A stretch of 56,897 nt of DNA from Candidatus Hydrogenedens sp. (GCA_035378955.1 DAOSUS010000017.1:1-56897), one strand, 5' to 3'; numbered from the stretch's first letter, positions 1 through 9,551 are shown. Made by a program: numbers and translations. The notes: generated by a model from the sequence alone, not told the origin.

Positions 1-1
1 G

Positions 2-91
2 TCTCATCTACCCCATCTGTTCCCTCCGTCCCGTCCGTTTCATCTGTCCTATTTGTCCCCTATGTCCCATCCGTTTCATTTGCCTCAGGGG
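2..91. repeat. Degenerate 9-bp minisatellite, cluster 1
   Basis: About ten consecutive 9-bp units follow the pattern TCYYATYYG (for example TCTCATCTA, TCCCGTCCG, TTTCATCTG, TCCCATCCG). The period is nine, so every strand and frame can stay open. The array begins at the window edge and runs through the stop codon (60-62) into the last coding bases of the minus-strand gene that follows, so it supplies that protein's C-terminal NETDGT residues. The same unit recurs at 16537-16671 and 36894-36938. The left boundary is not visible. Confidence 0.75.
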
Positions 92-1442
92 CTTTCTTCA
101 GATAAGTAATAAGTATAAAAACATAAACTACAATAACAATTACAGGTATAACAAGCACCCCCCAAGTTGGTTCTTCTACATTCCAGGGTCCAACGGAATA
201 ATCCACATTTAATACGCCTGCAGAACCTTTTGAAAACATTTCTCCAAAAGTGCTTCCTAACAGCCCGTGAATAAATCCTAATGCCACCAAATTCCGATTT
301 TTCTCTTCCATAAAAACATATACTAACACAATCCCTAACATCCATGTAACTGCTACCAATCCATACGAATCAATATGTATCATTCCAAAGCAGGAAGCAC
401 TTAAAGTTGCAACCAGCATTCTTTTTTTATCCTTACAGTAAAAATACCCATAGATAAATCCCATAGGGAAGAAGAACACCGTTAGCCATAGAATAAGCTG
501 AACCCAAACCGTTAAAGAAGGTATTGCCTTTGTCCCATAAGCAATGGAAATACTAATGCAGGTAAAAGAAATAGCCACCAAAGCACCCCAAAGACCAAAT
601 AGCAGGGACTTCTTTATTTGTTCTTCTCCTGTTACCCTGTTGGCAGGACTATTAGATGGGGCAAATGCCTTGCGGAACCGTGTACCAAAATAGGAACTAA
701 ATAACAATTGCTGAACAAAACCCCAGAATATATAGCCAAACACACCCAATGCCCATCGGGAAAAACTCAGTTGTTGAAAGGCACCCGTTCCCCGTTGAAT
801 GTAGGCAGAAACGAAGATTACTATCAATAAAGGCAATGAGACAATCATTGCGGTTCGGAATGCCGTATGAAAATTATCATAACGGATAGCACAAAAGGCA
901 ATCAGAGCGGATATAACAGCACCGAAAAAGAATACAAAAATTACACCGGGGAAATGATGGGGCCATTGGTAAACATCAACAGACAAGCCAAAAGTGCGTG
1001 CTAATTCCTGCATCTGGAAGAAACGGGCGACATGATACCATTGCTGGTAATTAACAATATTCAATCCTACAAAAACGGTAATAGAGGATAGGAGAATCAT
1101 CACTCTTCTTATCAGTGGACCCCTTGTAATCAAGTGCCCATATTGAATCGGATTTCCCAGCCCCCAGGATTGGGCCGTATCTTTATGTAAAAATGGTGCA
1201 ACAAAAAGTAAATAAGCACCTCCCAAAACCAGTAGCAAATTTACCCCAGAGTTTACAGCTTTTATTTTCATTACCACACCGAAAGGATAGGCTACCAGCC
1301 ATAAGGCAGAAAGAATAATAAGCATAACCGTCATTGCTTCCACAAAATTTTGTTTTCGTGAAAAGCGTTCCTGTTCCCAATCACCAGCCGTTGTTTGAAT
1401 CATCGGAACTTTTAAAATCTTTTCGGGAGAATTCATACTCAT
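60..1442 (-). CDS. CPBP-like intramembrane protein lacking the catalytic EExxxR motif
   Basis: This is a 460-aa polytopic membrane protein with about ten hydrophobic segments. Its C-terminal half resembles the CPBP (Abi/Rce1) intramembrane metalloprotease family. Motif 2 is FGMIH (residues 352-356) and motif 3 is a His in GFIHG (H392), both in the expected order. Motif 1, normally EExxxR, reads QQLLFS (244-249), so both glutamates and the arginine are missing. The protein may therefore be a non-catalytic member or use a diverged site. It lies 53 bp downstream of the Hsp70-like gene on the same strand and is probably cotranscribed with it. The start chosen is the first of two in-frame ATGs (MSM). 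The C-terminus ends inside the 9-bp repeat. The family call is moderately sure; the function is not known. Confidence 0.6.
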   Translation of the reverse strand: MSMNSPEKILKVPMIQTTAGDWEQERFSRKQNFVEAMTVMLIILSALWLVAYPFGVVMKIKAVNSGVNLLLVLGGAYLLFVAPFLHKDTAQSWGLGNPIQYGHLITRGPLIRRVMILLSSITVFVGLNIVNYQQWYHVARFFQMQELARTFGLSVDVYQWPHHFPGVIFVFFFGAVISALIAFCAIRYDNFHTAFRTAMIVSLPLLIVIFVSAYIQRGTGAFQQLSFSRWALGVFGYIFWGFVQQLLFSSYFGTRFRKAFAPSNSPANRVTGEEQIKKSLLFGLWGALVAISFTCISISIAYGTKAIPSLTVWVQLILWLTVFFFPMGFIYGYFYCKDKKRMLVATLSASCFGMIHIDSYGLVAVTWMLGIVLVYVFMEEKNRNLVALGFIHGLLGSTFGEMFSKGSAGVLNVDYSVGPWNVEEPTWGVLVIPVIVIVVYVFILITYLKKAPEANETDGT

Positions 1443-1495
1443 AAATGCATACCTTATAGTTGATAAAAAAATTAAAGATATATCAACAATAGAAT

Positions 1496-2908
1496 TTATA
1501 GAAAACGGCTGACTACGGCCAAACCACGAGCAACACTGGTAAATGTATCGCGAGAAATAATTCGATGGGAACCGTATCGCTCTTGTAGCATCTTTTGTAT
1601 TGCCGGGATAAGACAGGTGCCACCTGTAGTTAGAACCAGATTAATATCTTCAGGTTTCACCCCTGCTTTCTGCTCCGCTTCTATGATTAATGAGTGGATT
1701 TGTTCCAAAATATCCTCAATAATCTTGCTAAATTCTTCACGATTAATCTTCTCATTCATACTCAATTCTTCAAACTGGATTTGGATAGATGTCTGTTCCT
1801 GAAAACTTAATTCCTTCTTTGCCTTCTCAACAACTAATGCCAGAGGATATCCCCAGTTCTTCTGGATTAATAATCGCAAAGCCCTTATAGCTTCGGGTTG
1901 GTCACTAAAAGTTTCCACAGCAATCAACCAATTAATGGTTTCTTCTGTATTCAATCGATATAGATTTTGCCAATCCAACACAACATTTAAGATATTTTTG
2001 GGCATAGGAAGACGGTTTTGCCCGTATCGGGCTGTGCTTCCAAAGTAATGAAACAATCGTTTGCGAATAATCTCCTTATCAATCATATCTCCGGCAACAG
2101 TATCTCCTGAAACCGACAGAACGGCACTTCGTTTTAGTCGTTCCTCCACGGTTTCTGCACCTTCAAACTTCATAATACAAATATCACAGGTTCCTCCTCC
2201 AATATCCACAACCATCACCAATTGTTCTTTCGTGGTTGTCGTGCTTATATATTCAACAGAGGCAGATACCGGTTCATAGAAAAAAAGCACATCTTTAAAT
2301 CCGGCTATCATTCCAGCATTTCGCAATCTCCTTTCGGCTACCTGGTCTTCAAATTCATCATGCGAAAAGAAAATAGGTCTCCCTATTACCGCAACATCAA
2401 TCGTATCACCCACATATTGTTCTGCTCTTTCTTTACATCGTTTCAAAATAAGGGACACCAATTCCTCAATCTGGTAGTGTCTCCCGAACACATCTGTCCC
2501 TTTGAAGTCCGCATATTTTAATTTTGTTTTAAGGGACTGGAATAGTCGCCCCGGCATATTAACATCTACAAGCGTCTTTATGGATATTTTTTCTAAATTA
2601 TCCGGGTCTGTTAATCTGGGATTGTAATACTCACTTTTATCCGGTTCCGCACCACTAATCGCCGATATTTCCATCCCAGTCTCTTCCGACTTCAAGATAA
2701 CCTCCCGCCCTATATTGTGCTGAATAAAAACATTCGCAGCCTTCCTCCCCGTAAAAATCGAACCATCAGCCCCAATATAGATAAGAGAAGGCAGCGAAGT
2801 CGTAGGGACATTTTCCTCATCCAGGTCTATAACCTGAATTTGCCCATCCTTTTTCGCAATGGCAACACTGGTATTGGTCGTTCCGTAATCGATTCCACAA
2901 GCAATCAT
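1496..2908 (-). CDS. Hsp70 family protein (YegD-like, ATPase domain only)
   Basis: This is a 470-aa actin-fold ATPase of the Hsp70/DnaK superfamily. The phosphate-1 loop GIDYGTTNTS lies at residues 5-14. A connect/linker-like YEPVSAS is at 211-217, phosphate-2 VVDIGGGTCD at 233-242, and the adenosine motif LTTGGTCLIP at about 426-435. The protein stops just after the nucleotide-binding domain, at the length usual for YegD-like proteins. The peptide-binding domain of DnaK is absent, so classical DnaJ/GrpE-dependent refolding is unlikely. The likely role is an ATP-dependent chaperone-like or scaffold activity in the cytoplasm. It is the first gene of a probable two-gene minus-strand unit with the CPBP-like membrane protein. 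The start is the ATG at 2906-2908. Confidence 0.85.
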   Translation of the reverse strand: MIACGIDYGTTNTSVAIAKKDGQIQVIDLDEENVPTTSLPSLIYIGADGSIFTGRKAANVFIQHNIGREVILKSEETGMEISAISGAEPDKSEYYNPRLTDPDNLEKISIKTLVDVNMPGRLFQSLKTKLKYADFKGTDVFGRHYQIEELVSLILKRCKERAEQYVGDTIDVAVIGRPIFFSHDEFEDQVAERRLRNAGMIAGFKDVLFFYEPVSASVEYISTTTTKEQLVMVVDIGGGTCDICIMKFEGAETVEERLKRSAVLSVSGDTVAGDMIDKEIIRKRLFHYFGSTARYGQNRLPMPKNILNVVLDWQNLYRLNTEETINWLIAVETFSDQPEAIRALRLLIQKNWGYPLALVVEKAKKELSFQEQTSIQIQFEELSMNEKINREEFSKIIEDILEQIHSLIIEAEQKAGVKPEDINLVLTTGGTCLIPAIQKMLQERYGSHRIISRDTFTSVARGLAVVSRFL

Positions 2909-3004
2909 GAATAAATTCTATCCATCTTCCGTTAGGTAGTCTATTATTTCTCATGTAAAAATAAAAAGTATATCAATAGTATATTGACATTTTAAACTTA
3001 CAGT

Positions 3005-4297
3005 TTATTTCTCAATCCAGCAAAAAATAGCCGTCTGGAACTGGGTGTAATGTGTGTAATGTCCACGCATCCAGAGAATATGCCCTTCCTTTTTGTTATA
3101 CCCCCATGGAACAATAGGTCGAACATTTATAACCGTCGAATTTTGAGTAATGGGGATATGCTTCCACGATTTACCTTTATCGTGGGTTGTCCATCGTTCA
3201 ATCTCAAAGGTAGTATTCACCCGTCGGGATAAATAGACTTCTTCAATATTTGCATGATTTATGCAAATACCCGCAGAATAATGAGGCTCCGTTTCTTTCT
3301 TACCTTTGGGTGTTTCGGGGAACCAGGGGCCGGCAAAGGTAATTTCATGGTCAATCCACTGTTTCCCATCCCATAGGGCATAATGATAAAAATGTTTGTT
3401 TTCTTCCGGTAATTGCGTATAGGCAATCACGGGCTTACCTTCCTTATTTAGGGCAATATCCCAGACCCATGCCCTCGCTCCTGTTAATTTCGCATCGTAT
3501 ACCTTATCACAATCAGAATGCAGTATGGGGAGGGAATCCATAGCCCCTATGGATGTTCCATCGGCACGGTAAAATTTCCCCGATTCATAACGAGCATAAT
3601 ATACGGAATTAAATGGTTCGTTTCGTGGATGTCCATCTGTAAATGTAAAATGAATCACTTTTTTACCATCCGATACAACTTTCAAATAAGGGCGAATACT
3701 CTCCGATTCCTTTCCCTTATCTTGAAAGAGAACTTTAGGTTCTGACCAATGAAGGCTATCCTCAGAAGTGGCAAAAGTGGGTTTCCATGTTTTTCCTCGC
3801 CAGAAAACATAGAAACGATTTTCATCACTTAAAAATACCGGGTGGCTATATGTTACTTTCTCCATCTTTGCCACTATAATTTCATCACCCCATTCTGTTA
3901 TATCTTCAGGTTTGAGAGTTTGACGGGCGTAGAGATTTTCTTTATTATGCCGTGCATAAAAAATCATAAGTCGCAAATCGGGCAATACAAGAAAAGAAGG
4001 GACATTATGGTCATCAATATCCCAGAATTCTTTTATCGTTTTTGTCTTAACTTCTCCCGTATCATGGTCATAATAACCTACTTCTAACTTACCTTGAGAG
4101 GAAATCCAGCCAACATAAGTTCGCCGATATTGTCCTTCAACATAAACAGCCCGTGGGTCTTGAAACCAGCAAAAGGCACCCGACGGCGATATCGTGGTAT
4201 ATTTATTCAAAATAAAATCGGCTTTCTCAATCGCATTCCCTGAGAAAGAAACATAAAACAAGCATGCTAAAAAACCTAATGTATTCATTATTAACAT
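3005..4297 (-). CDS. Exported BNR_4-type beta-propeller protein
   Basis: This is a 430-aa protein with an N-terminal hydrophobic signal (residues 1 to about 22). The rest resembles the BNR repeat-containing family (BNR_4), a sialidase-like propeller. It begins with the family's SGAFCWFQDPRAVY segment (about 39-52) and has repeated aromatic/Asp turns such as TTHDKGKSW near the C-terminus, which is a BNR/Asp-box-like element. Members of this family sit in polysaccharide-degradation loci and may bind or cleave uronic-acid-containing glycans; no catalytic residue can be assigned here. It is probably periplasmic or secreted. It is divergent from the DUF1573 lipoprotein gene across a 172-bp AT-rich gap and has no obvious operon partner. 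Confidence 0.75.
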   Translation of the reverse strand: MLIMNTLGFLACLFYVSFSGNAIEKADFILNKYTTISPSGAFCWFQDPRAVYVEGQYRRTYVGWISSQGKLEVGYYDHDTGEVKTKTIKEFWDIDDHNVPSFLVLPDLRLMIFYARHNKENLYARQTLKPEDITEWGDEIIVAKMEKVTYSHPVFLSDENRFYVFWRGKTWKPTFATSEDSLHWSEPKVLFQDKGKESESIRPYLKVVSDGKKVIHFTFTDGHPRNEPFNSVYYARYESGKFYRADGTSIGAMDSLPILHSDCDKVYDAKLTGARAWVWDIALNKEGKPVIAYTQLPEENKHFYHYALWDGKQWIDHEITFAGPWFPETPKGKKETEPHYSAGICINHANIEEVYLSRRVNTTFEIERWTTHDKGKSWKHIPITQNSTVINVRPIVPWGYNKKEGHILWMRGHYTHYTQFQTAIFCWIEK

Positions 4298-4469
4298 CCC
4301 TTATTTTATTGTATTCTGCTTTATGTCAACATTATTATATATTGTTTTCGTTTTTATAAAGTCTAAATTCATTTTTAGTATAGCTATTTTTTTTGTTATG
4401 ATTGTGAAAGTTTTCTCTATTATAGATAAACAAACTTTTTAAGATAACTAAATAGAAAGGGTAAGTTAT

Positions 4470-5927
4470 ATGAGTAAGGGTATTAAAGTTTTCCTTGTGT
4501 CTGTGTTTGTATTAACACTGATTGTAATTCTCAATTCCTGTGGTGGGCAAAAATCACAGCCATCCGCTCCTGCACCTGCAACTAAAACGCAGGAAAAAGC
4601 ACCTGCAAAAGAGGCGGCTCCTACACCACCCCCAACAACGGCAGAGAAGGCTCCTGCTGCTCAGCCTGCTGAACCAACAACAGCCCCTGCCACAGCCACA
4701 GGTGGAAAACCTAAAATCGTATGCGACGAACCCGAATTTGATTTCGGTGAAAAAAGGAACGATGAAAAAGTAGAGCATGAATTCGTTATTAAGAATGCGG
4801 GTGATGGACAATTATTAATTAATAAAGTAAGGACAACTTGTGGTTGCACTGTTGCTCAACCTGAAAAGAAAGAACTTCAGCCCGGGGAATCCACAAAAAT
4901 CAAGGCGACCCTTACTCTGGCAAACCGACAAGGACCCCAGACAAAAAATATAACCGTTGAATCCAACGACCCGGAAAATCCCGTGTTAACATTAACCTTA
5001 AAAGGCGTTGCTACTTCTCCAATTATTATAGAACCGCGGACGCTTAATCTGGGTTATTCAATTATGGAAGATTTGGTGGACGAAAAAGTTATTGAAGTAA
5101 AATCCAATCTTCCCGATTTAACTTTCAACATTACAAATGTAGATATGACGAATTTACCTCAATTCAAAGCAGAAGTAGAAACCGTAGAACCCGGGAAATA
5201 TTACAAAATAAAAGTTAAACAGACGGAAAAAGTGGAACCGGGTACCACATTATCTAAGAGTTTCACCATCCAGACCGATGCCACAATTCCCGGAAAAGAT
5301 GCAAATGACCCATCCGTAGCAACTTTGAGAAACATTCAGGTTTCCGTCTATGGAAGATTTTTAGGTGAGGTAGATGTATCACCTGAGGTTATCAGTTTTC
5401 GTGTAAACAATGATGACCCTGAAGCCAAAACGCAACAATATCTGCGAATTAAAGAAGGTAGAGAAAAAGGATTGAAAATTACTGAAGTCATTCCTCCTAC
5501 CCCCGATATTCAGGTCGAATTAACAGAACGCGCTCCGGGTGATTATCTGTTACTTGTTAAGAACATCCCTATGAATAATTCCTTAAAAGATAAAGAAATC
5601 ATTGTAAAAACCACATCTGCTACAAAACCTGAAATTAAAATTCCTTTCCGCGTAATTGATATTCCCAATTTTAGTTCAAGACCTCAAAATGTTCTCGGTG
5701 GAGAAGGAAAACGGATGCCGCCACAAGGACCTAATATGCCACCGAAATTACCACCCTTTAAACTTCCGCCCAAAGACCAATTACCCAAACCACCAACCAA
5801 TCCTCCACAAGTTCCACAAGCAACACCAACTCCACAAGCAACACCAACTCCACAAGCAACACCGGCTCCACAAACACCGGCTCCACAAACACCGGCTCCA
5901 CAAACACCGGCTCAAACACAAAAATAA
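4470..5927 (+). CDS. DUF1573-domain lipoprotein with Pro-rich ends
   Basis: This is a 485-aa lipoprotein. The hydrophobic leader ends in a lipobox LNSC with the acylated Cys at residue 24. A low-complexity Ala/Pro/Thr spacer (about 30-80) precedes a DUF1573 domain at about 82-181, recognised by EPEFDFG, the central TTCGCT (122-127) and the closing NDPENPVLTLTLKG. Two further immunoglobulin-like segments (about 185-390) probably share the fold but lack the CGC signature. The C-terminus (about 400-485) is Pro/Gln/Thr rich and is encoded by short tandem repeats. DUF1573 proteins are surface or periplasmic proteins of unknown function, common in Bacteroidetes and Planctomycetes. A ribosome-binding site AAAGGG precedes the ATG, and a strong hairpin follows the stop. 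Confidence 0.85.
   Translation: MSKGIKVFLVSVFVLTLIVILNSCGGQKSQPSAPAPATKTQEKAPAKEAAPTPPPTTAEKAPAAQPAEPTTAPATATGGKPKIVCDEPEFDFGEKRNDEKVEHEFVIKNAGDGQLLINKVRTTCGCTVAQPEKKELQPGESTKIKATLTLANRQGPQTKNITVESNDPENPVLTLTLKGVATSPIIIEPRTLNLGYSIMEDLVDEKVIEVKSNLPDLTFNITNVDMTNLPQFKAEVETVEPGKYYKIKVKQTEKVEPGTTLSKSFTIQTDATIPGKDANDPSVATLRNIQVSVYGRFLGEVDVSPEVISFRVNNDDPEAKTQQYLRIKEGREKGLKITEVIPPTPDIQVELTERAPGDYLLLVKNIPMNNSLKDKEIIVKTTSATKPEIKIPFRVIDIPNFSSRPQNVLGGEGKRMPPQGPNMPPKLPPFKLPPKDQLPKPPTNPPQVPQATPTPQATPTPQATPAPQTPAPQTPAPQTPAQTQK
5814..5912 (+). repeat. In-frame tandem repeats encoding Pro-rich tail
   Basis: Three 18-bp units (5814-5831, 5832-5849, 5850-5867) encode PQATPT/A-type hexapeptides. Three identical 15-bp units (5868-5882, 5883-5897, 5898-5912), CCACAAACACCGGCT, then encode PQTPA pentapeptides. 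Both unit lengths are multiples of three, so copy-number changes alter tail length without a frameshift. The repeats form the C-terminal end of the DUF1573 lipoprotein. Confidence 0.9.
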
Positions 5928-5956
5928 TTCTTAACGACATTTTTTAGACATTTTTC

Positions 5957-5988
5957 ATATAGCCGATACAAAAATGTATCGGCTATAT
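5957..5988 (+). terminator. Hairpin terminator after the DUF1573 gene
   Basis: A perfect 14-bp inverted repeat (ATATAGCCGATACA and its complement) flanks an AAAA loop and is followed by TTGCTTTTAG. It begins about 30 bp after the stop codon, consistent with an intrinsic terminator that separates this gene from the PhoPQ-related gene. Confidence 0.8.
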
Positions 5989-6091
5989 TGCTTTTAGATT
6001 GAAACAAATATTATTATCTTTAAGTCAATTAAAAGTTCTATCTTGAACAACATATTTTCTTTACAAAACAAAATATAAGAAAGGATTTTTT

Positions 6092-7573
6092 ATGATGCAA
6101 CAAATTTTAAAAAACAAAAAATTATTATCCTCTTTGTTGTCTATTCTGATTGTTTTATCTGTTATCGGATGTGCAACGAAAGCACCTATATCCGAACAAC
6201 AGAAAGGAGTTGCTTCAACCAATGCACGCGAAACAAAAAATCCGGGACCGCTGGATGCGTATGTTTACAGACCTGACCCTCATTATAGTTATAAACTTGT
6301 AAAAACGGAAGAAGCAGATAATTTCACTATTTATTACATCAATCTAACCTCTCAAAGTTGGCGTTCTCCAGAAGAAGTAGACCGCCCCATCTGGACGCAC
6401 TGGTTAACCATTGTCGTTCCTAAAAAAGTAAAGTATTCTTCCGCCCTACTTATTATTTCAGGTGGAAGGATTAGCGACGAACCCCCAACATCCTCCAGTC
6501 CTCTATTACGCAAAGTAGCCAAAGATGTGCAAACCGTAGTAGCCGAAATAAGGCAAATACCTAATGAACCTCTGGTTTTTGCAAATGACAACGACAGGAA
6601 AAGGACTGAGGACGGTATTATTGCATACAACTGGGATAAATACCTGAAAACGGGCGACCCGGAATGGTTAACCCGTATGCCGATGACAAAAGCTGTCGTT
6701 CGTGCTATGGATACTGTTCAGGAATTCTGTGCAAGCAAAGAAGGTGGAAAGGTGAAGGTTAATGAATTTGTTGTGGCTGGTGCATCTAAACGCGGTTGGA
6801 CCACATGGACAACTACTATTGTAGATAAACGGGTGGTCGCATGTGTTCCCATGGTTATAGATTTGTTGAATTTGGTCCCATCATTCAAACATCACTACGC
6901 AGTCTATGGAGGTTGGGCTCCTGCCATAGATGATTATGTAGAAATGAATATCATGGATTGGTTAGTTACTCCCGAATTTGCGGCTATGTTAAAGATTGTT
7001 GACCCATACAGTTATCTTAATAGACTAACCATGCCCAAGTTTCTCATTAACTCTGCTGGTGATGAATTTTTCCTGCCCGATTCCTGGAAATTCTATCTTA
7101 AAGATTTGCCCGCACCTACATATATCCGATATGTCCCAAATACAGGTCATGGGCTTAAACCCGAAGTTGTTGACAGCGTATCCGCTTTCTACAAGGCTAT
7201 CGTCATGAAAAAACCTCTTCCCCAATATTCCTGGGAATTCCCGGATGATTGCACCATTGTGGTAAAAACAAAAGATAAACCCAGTAAAGTAACTCTATGG
7301 GAAGCCACAAATCCTGAAGCAAGAGACTTTCGTTTGAATGTTCTCGGTAAAGCCTATCAGGCAAAGGATTTAACGGAACAGAAAAAGGGTGTTTATATTG
7401 GGAAAGTCAGTCCTCCTGAAAAAGGATGGAAAGCATATCTTATTGAAATGACTTTTCCAGGTCCGGATAATACCTCTTTTACCTTTACAACCCCGGTCCG
7501 CATAGTTCCCGATATTGAACCGCATAAATATGAGCCACCCGCTGAATTGCCTAAAGGCTTTTTAAGCAAATAA
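6092..7573 (+). CDS. PhoPQ-activated pathogenicity-related family lipoprotein (alpha/beta hydrolase)
   Basis: This 493-aa protein matches the PhoPQ_related (PqaA-like) family over its length, beginning at PLDAYVYRPDPHYSYKL. The leader ends in lipobox VIGC (Cys 27), so it should be membrane anchored. A hydrolase-like triad is visible in order: Ser 232 in GASKRG, Asp 324 in SAGDEFF and His 353 in NTGHGL. The GASKRGW nucleophile elbow is characteristic of the family. The substrate is unknown; the fold suggests an esterase or peptidase in the periplasm. The gene ends 44 bp before the ABC-transporter operon, with no terminator in between, so it may be its first gene. The ATG pair at 6092 is preceded by AGAAAGGA. 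Confidence 0.85.
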   Translation: MMQQILKNKKLLSSLLSILIVLSVIGCATKAPISEQQKGVASTNARETKNPGPLDAYVYRPDPHYSYKLVKTEEADNFTIYYINLTSQSWRSPEEVDRPIWTHWLTIVVPKKVKYSSALLIISGGRISDEPPTSSSPLLRKVAKDVQTVVAEIRQIPNEPLVFANDNDRKRTEDGIIAYNWDKYLKTGDPEWLTRMPMTKAVVRAMDTVQEFCASKEGGKVKVNEFVVAGASKRGWTTWTTTIVDKRVVACVPMVIDLLNLVPSFKHHYAVYGGWAPAIDDYVEMNIMDWLVTPEFAAMLKIVDPYSYLNRLTMPKFLINSAGDEFFLPDSWKFYLKDLPAPTYIRYVPNTGHGLKPEVVDSVSAFYKAIVMKKPLPQYSWEFPDDCTIVVKTKDKPSKVTLWEATNPEARDFRLNVLGKAYQAKDLTEQKKGVYIGKVSPPEKGWKAYLIEMTFPGPDNTSFTFTTPVRIVPDIEPHKYEPPAELPKGFLSK

Positions 7574-7617
7574 TACATGTTAATAAAAACATACTAAATC
7601 CTCAGCAGGAGGGTTTT

Positions 7618-8316
7618 GTGAACAAAGATTCGTCTCGACTAATTGATGTGCAAAATCTTGAAAAAGTTTACGAAGTTGGAGATAACAGAGTTATAGCCTT
7701 AAATCGTGTTGATTTGACCATTGATGCAGGGTCTTATGTTGCCATTATGGGACCTTCCGGTTCCGGAAAAACAACTTTTCTTGATATTCTGGGATGCCTT
7801 AGTAGACCTACCGCAGGTTCGTATCGGTATAAAGGTGAAGAAGTCCACAAGTTTTCAGAACTGCGACTTGCCGAATTGCGAAATCATGAAATAGGCTTTG
7901 TTTTTCAAAACTTCAATCTATTAAGCCGTGCCACAGCATTAGAAAATGTGGAATTACCGCTTATATATGACCGCGTCCCGCGAAAAGAACGAAGGAAACG
8001 AGCACAAGAGGCATTAATCGCTGTGGGACTTGGAGACCGTATGTATCACAGACCCAATGAAATGTCTGGTGGTCAGCGACAACGCGTCGCTATTGCACGA
8101 GCCTTGGTAAACAACCCTTCTACAATATTAGCTGATGAACCCACAGGAAATCTGGACACCGCCAGCGGAGAAAGTATTCTTGAATTATTTGATGAATTAC
8201 ATAGCAAAGGACATACAATTGTTATGGTTACACATGAAAAAGATGTAGCGTCCCGTGCTCAACGAATTATTCATTTCAGAGATGGAAAGGTAATATCTGA
8301 CGAATGGCAAAAGTAA
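7618..8316 (+). CDS. ABC transporter ATP-binding protein (MacB/LolD type)
   Basis: This 232-aa ATPase has Walker A GPSGSGKTT (45-53), Q-loop FQNFNLL, signature MSGGQRQR (149-156), Walker B TILADEP (169-175) and a switch His in MVTHEKD. Length and sequence match the MacB/LolD/FtsE group, which powers periplasm-facing mechanotransmission rather than substrate flow through the membrane. The start is GTG at 7618 with a good AGGAGGG ribosome-binding site (7607-7613). The next gene begins 13 bp before this one ends, indicating translational coupling. With the adaptor and permease downstream it forms a three-gene efflux or export system. Confidence 0.95.
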   Translation: MNKDSSRLIDVQNLEKVYEVGDNRVIALNRVDLTIDAGSYVAIMGPSGSGKTTFLDILGCLSRPTAGSYRYKGEEVHKFSELRLAELRNHEIGFVFQNFNLLSRATALENVELPLIYDRVPRKERRKRAQEALIAVGLGDRMYHRPNEMSGGQRQRVAIARALVNNPSTILADEPTGNLDTASGESILELFDELHSKGHTIVMVTHEKDVASRAQRIIHFRDGKVISDEWQK

Positions 8317-9551
8317 ATTATAAAAATTATCTATTAAGACTAATCCTTTTACTCCTTTTTGCGATGATAGTAACAGGTATCGTCTATTATTTCTTTTTCT
8401 ACACACCGCCCGTGCAGGTTACTGTAGACACTGTAAAGAGGGGAAAGGTTCAACAAACGGTCTCTGCTTTCGCTTCTGGAACAATTATGGCTCATCGCCG
8501 TTCCATGATTGCCTGCGGGATGATGGGTATTGTTTCTAAAGTTCATGTAAAGGAAGGACAACATGTTACCAAAGATGAAATTCTTATTGAATTAAGTCAC
8601 GAAGACCTTGATGCACAGGTAGCCCTTTCTGAAGCAAATTTACTTGTTGCAAAAACGAGGCTGGAACAAGCACGCGTCGGTTATGAGGTGGCTAAAAACC
8701 TTTCTGAATCACAAATCAATCAGACACAAGCACAATTAAAGCAAGCGGAATCAGATTTGGAGCGTGCTAAAAAACTTCGCGAACAGGGAATTCTTTCCCC
8801 GGGAGAACAGGAAAAAGTGGAATTGGCTTATAAGGTAGCCAGGGAGGCATATCAGTCTGCCCTTACAGGTGTGAAAGAACTTCAAGTTCGTGAACAGGAA
8901 ATAAAAGCGGCAGAAACCGCCATTATACAGGCAGAATCCGCATTGAATTCTGCAAAAGCCGTCAGAGATAAAGCCATCATTAAAGCCCCCTTTGATGGAA
9001 TTGTTGCTACTGTCAATGTTCATGAAGGTGAAGGTATTGCCGTAGGTATTCCTCTGATGTATCTGGTAGATAATTCCGACCTATACATTGAAGCACCTTT
9101 TGACGAAGCCAATGTGGGACAAATCTCATTGAACCAAAAAACAAGGATTGAATTAGATGCCTTTCCGGGGCAGGTTTTCATGGGTGAAATTTTTGAAATA
9201 TCTCCTGTAATTACGATTACCAAAGAATTTACACGCACCTTTACTGTAAAAGTGCGATTTCTGGAGCAGGGCAATTTCCTTGCAGGAATGTCCGCTGATG
9301 TAACAGTAATCGTATCGGAAAAGGATGATGTCCTTTATGTCCCAAGTGAAAGCCTTATCCGTGATGAGTTTGCTTATGTTGTTGAAAAAGACCATGCTGT
9401 TCGTAGACCTGTAACTTTGGGTATCGGAAACTGGGAGACACGAGAAATCGTGGACGGCTTGAAAGAAGGCGATATGATAATTACTTCCGTTGGGATTAAA
9501 GGATTGGCAGACGGAGTTAAAATCAAAATCGTTCCTTCCCTTGGGGAGTAA
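8304..9551 (+). CDS. HlyD/MacA-family periplasmic adaptor subunit
   Basis: This 415-aa membrane-fusion protein has an N-terminal membrane anchor (about 9-33). A biotinyl-lipoyl half-motif follows around GMMGIVSKVHVKEGQ. Then come a long alpha-helical hairpin rich in Ala/Gln/Glu (about 105-215), the second lipoyl half (APFDGIVATVNVHEGE) and beta-barrel/membrane-proximal domains. It links the inner-membrane ATPase/permease to an outer-membrane TolC-like channel, which is not encoded in this window. The ATG overlaps the end of the ATPase gene, and the permease ATG follows 5 bp after the stop. Confidence 0.92.
   Translation: MAKVNYKNYLLRLILLLLFAMIVTGIVYYFFFYTPPVQVTVDTVKRGKVQQTVSAFASGTIMAHRRSMIACGMMGIVSKVHVKEGQHVTKDEILIELSHEDLDAQVALSEANLLVAKTRLEQARVGYEVAKNLSESQINQTQAQLKQAESDLERAKKLREQGILSPGEQEKVELAYKVAREAYQSALTGVKELQVREQEIKAAETAIIQAESALNSAKAVRDKAIIKAPFDGIVATVNVHEGEGIAVGIPLMYLVDNSDLYIEAPFDEANVGQISLNQKTRIELDAFPGQVFMGEIFEISPVITITKEFTRTFTVKVRFLEQGNFLAGMSADVTVIVSEKDDVLYVPSESLIRDEFAYVVEKDHAVRRPVTLGIGNWETREIVDGLKEGDMIITSVGIKGLADGVKIKIVPSLGE

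Noticed and set aside
4298..4469. TTGACA at 4324-4329 as the promoter of the BNR gene
   Set aside because: The best -10 partner would place the transcription start at the ATG itself, so the spacing does not support a promoter.
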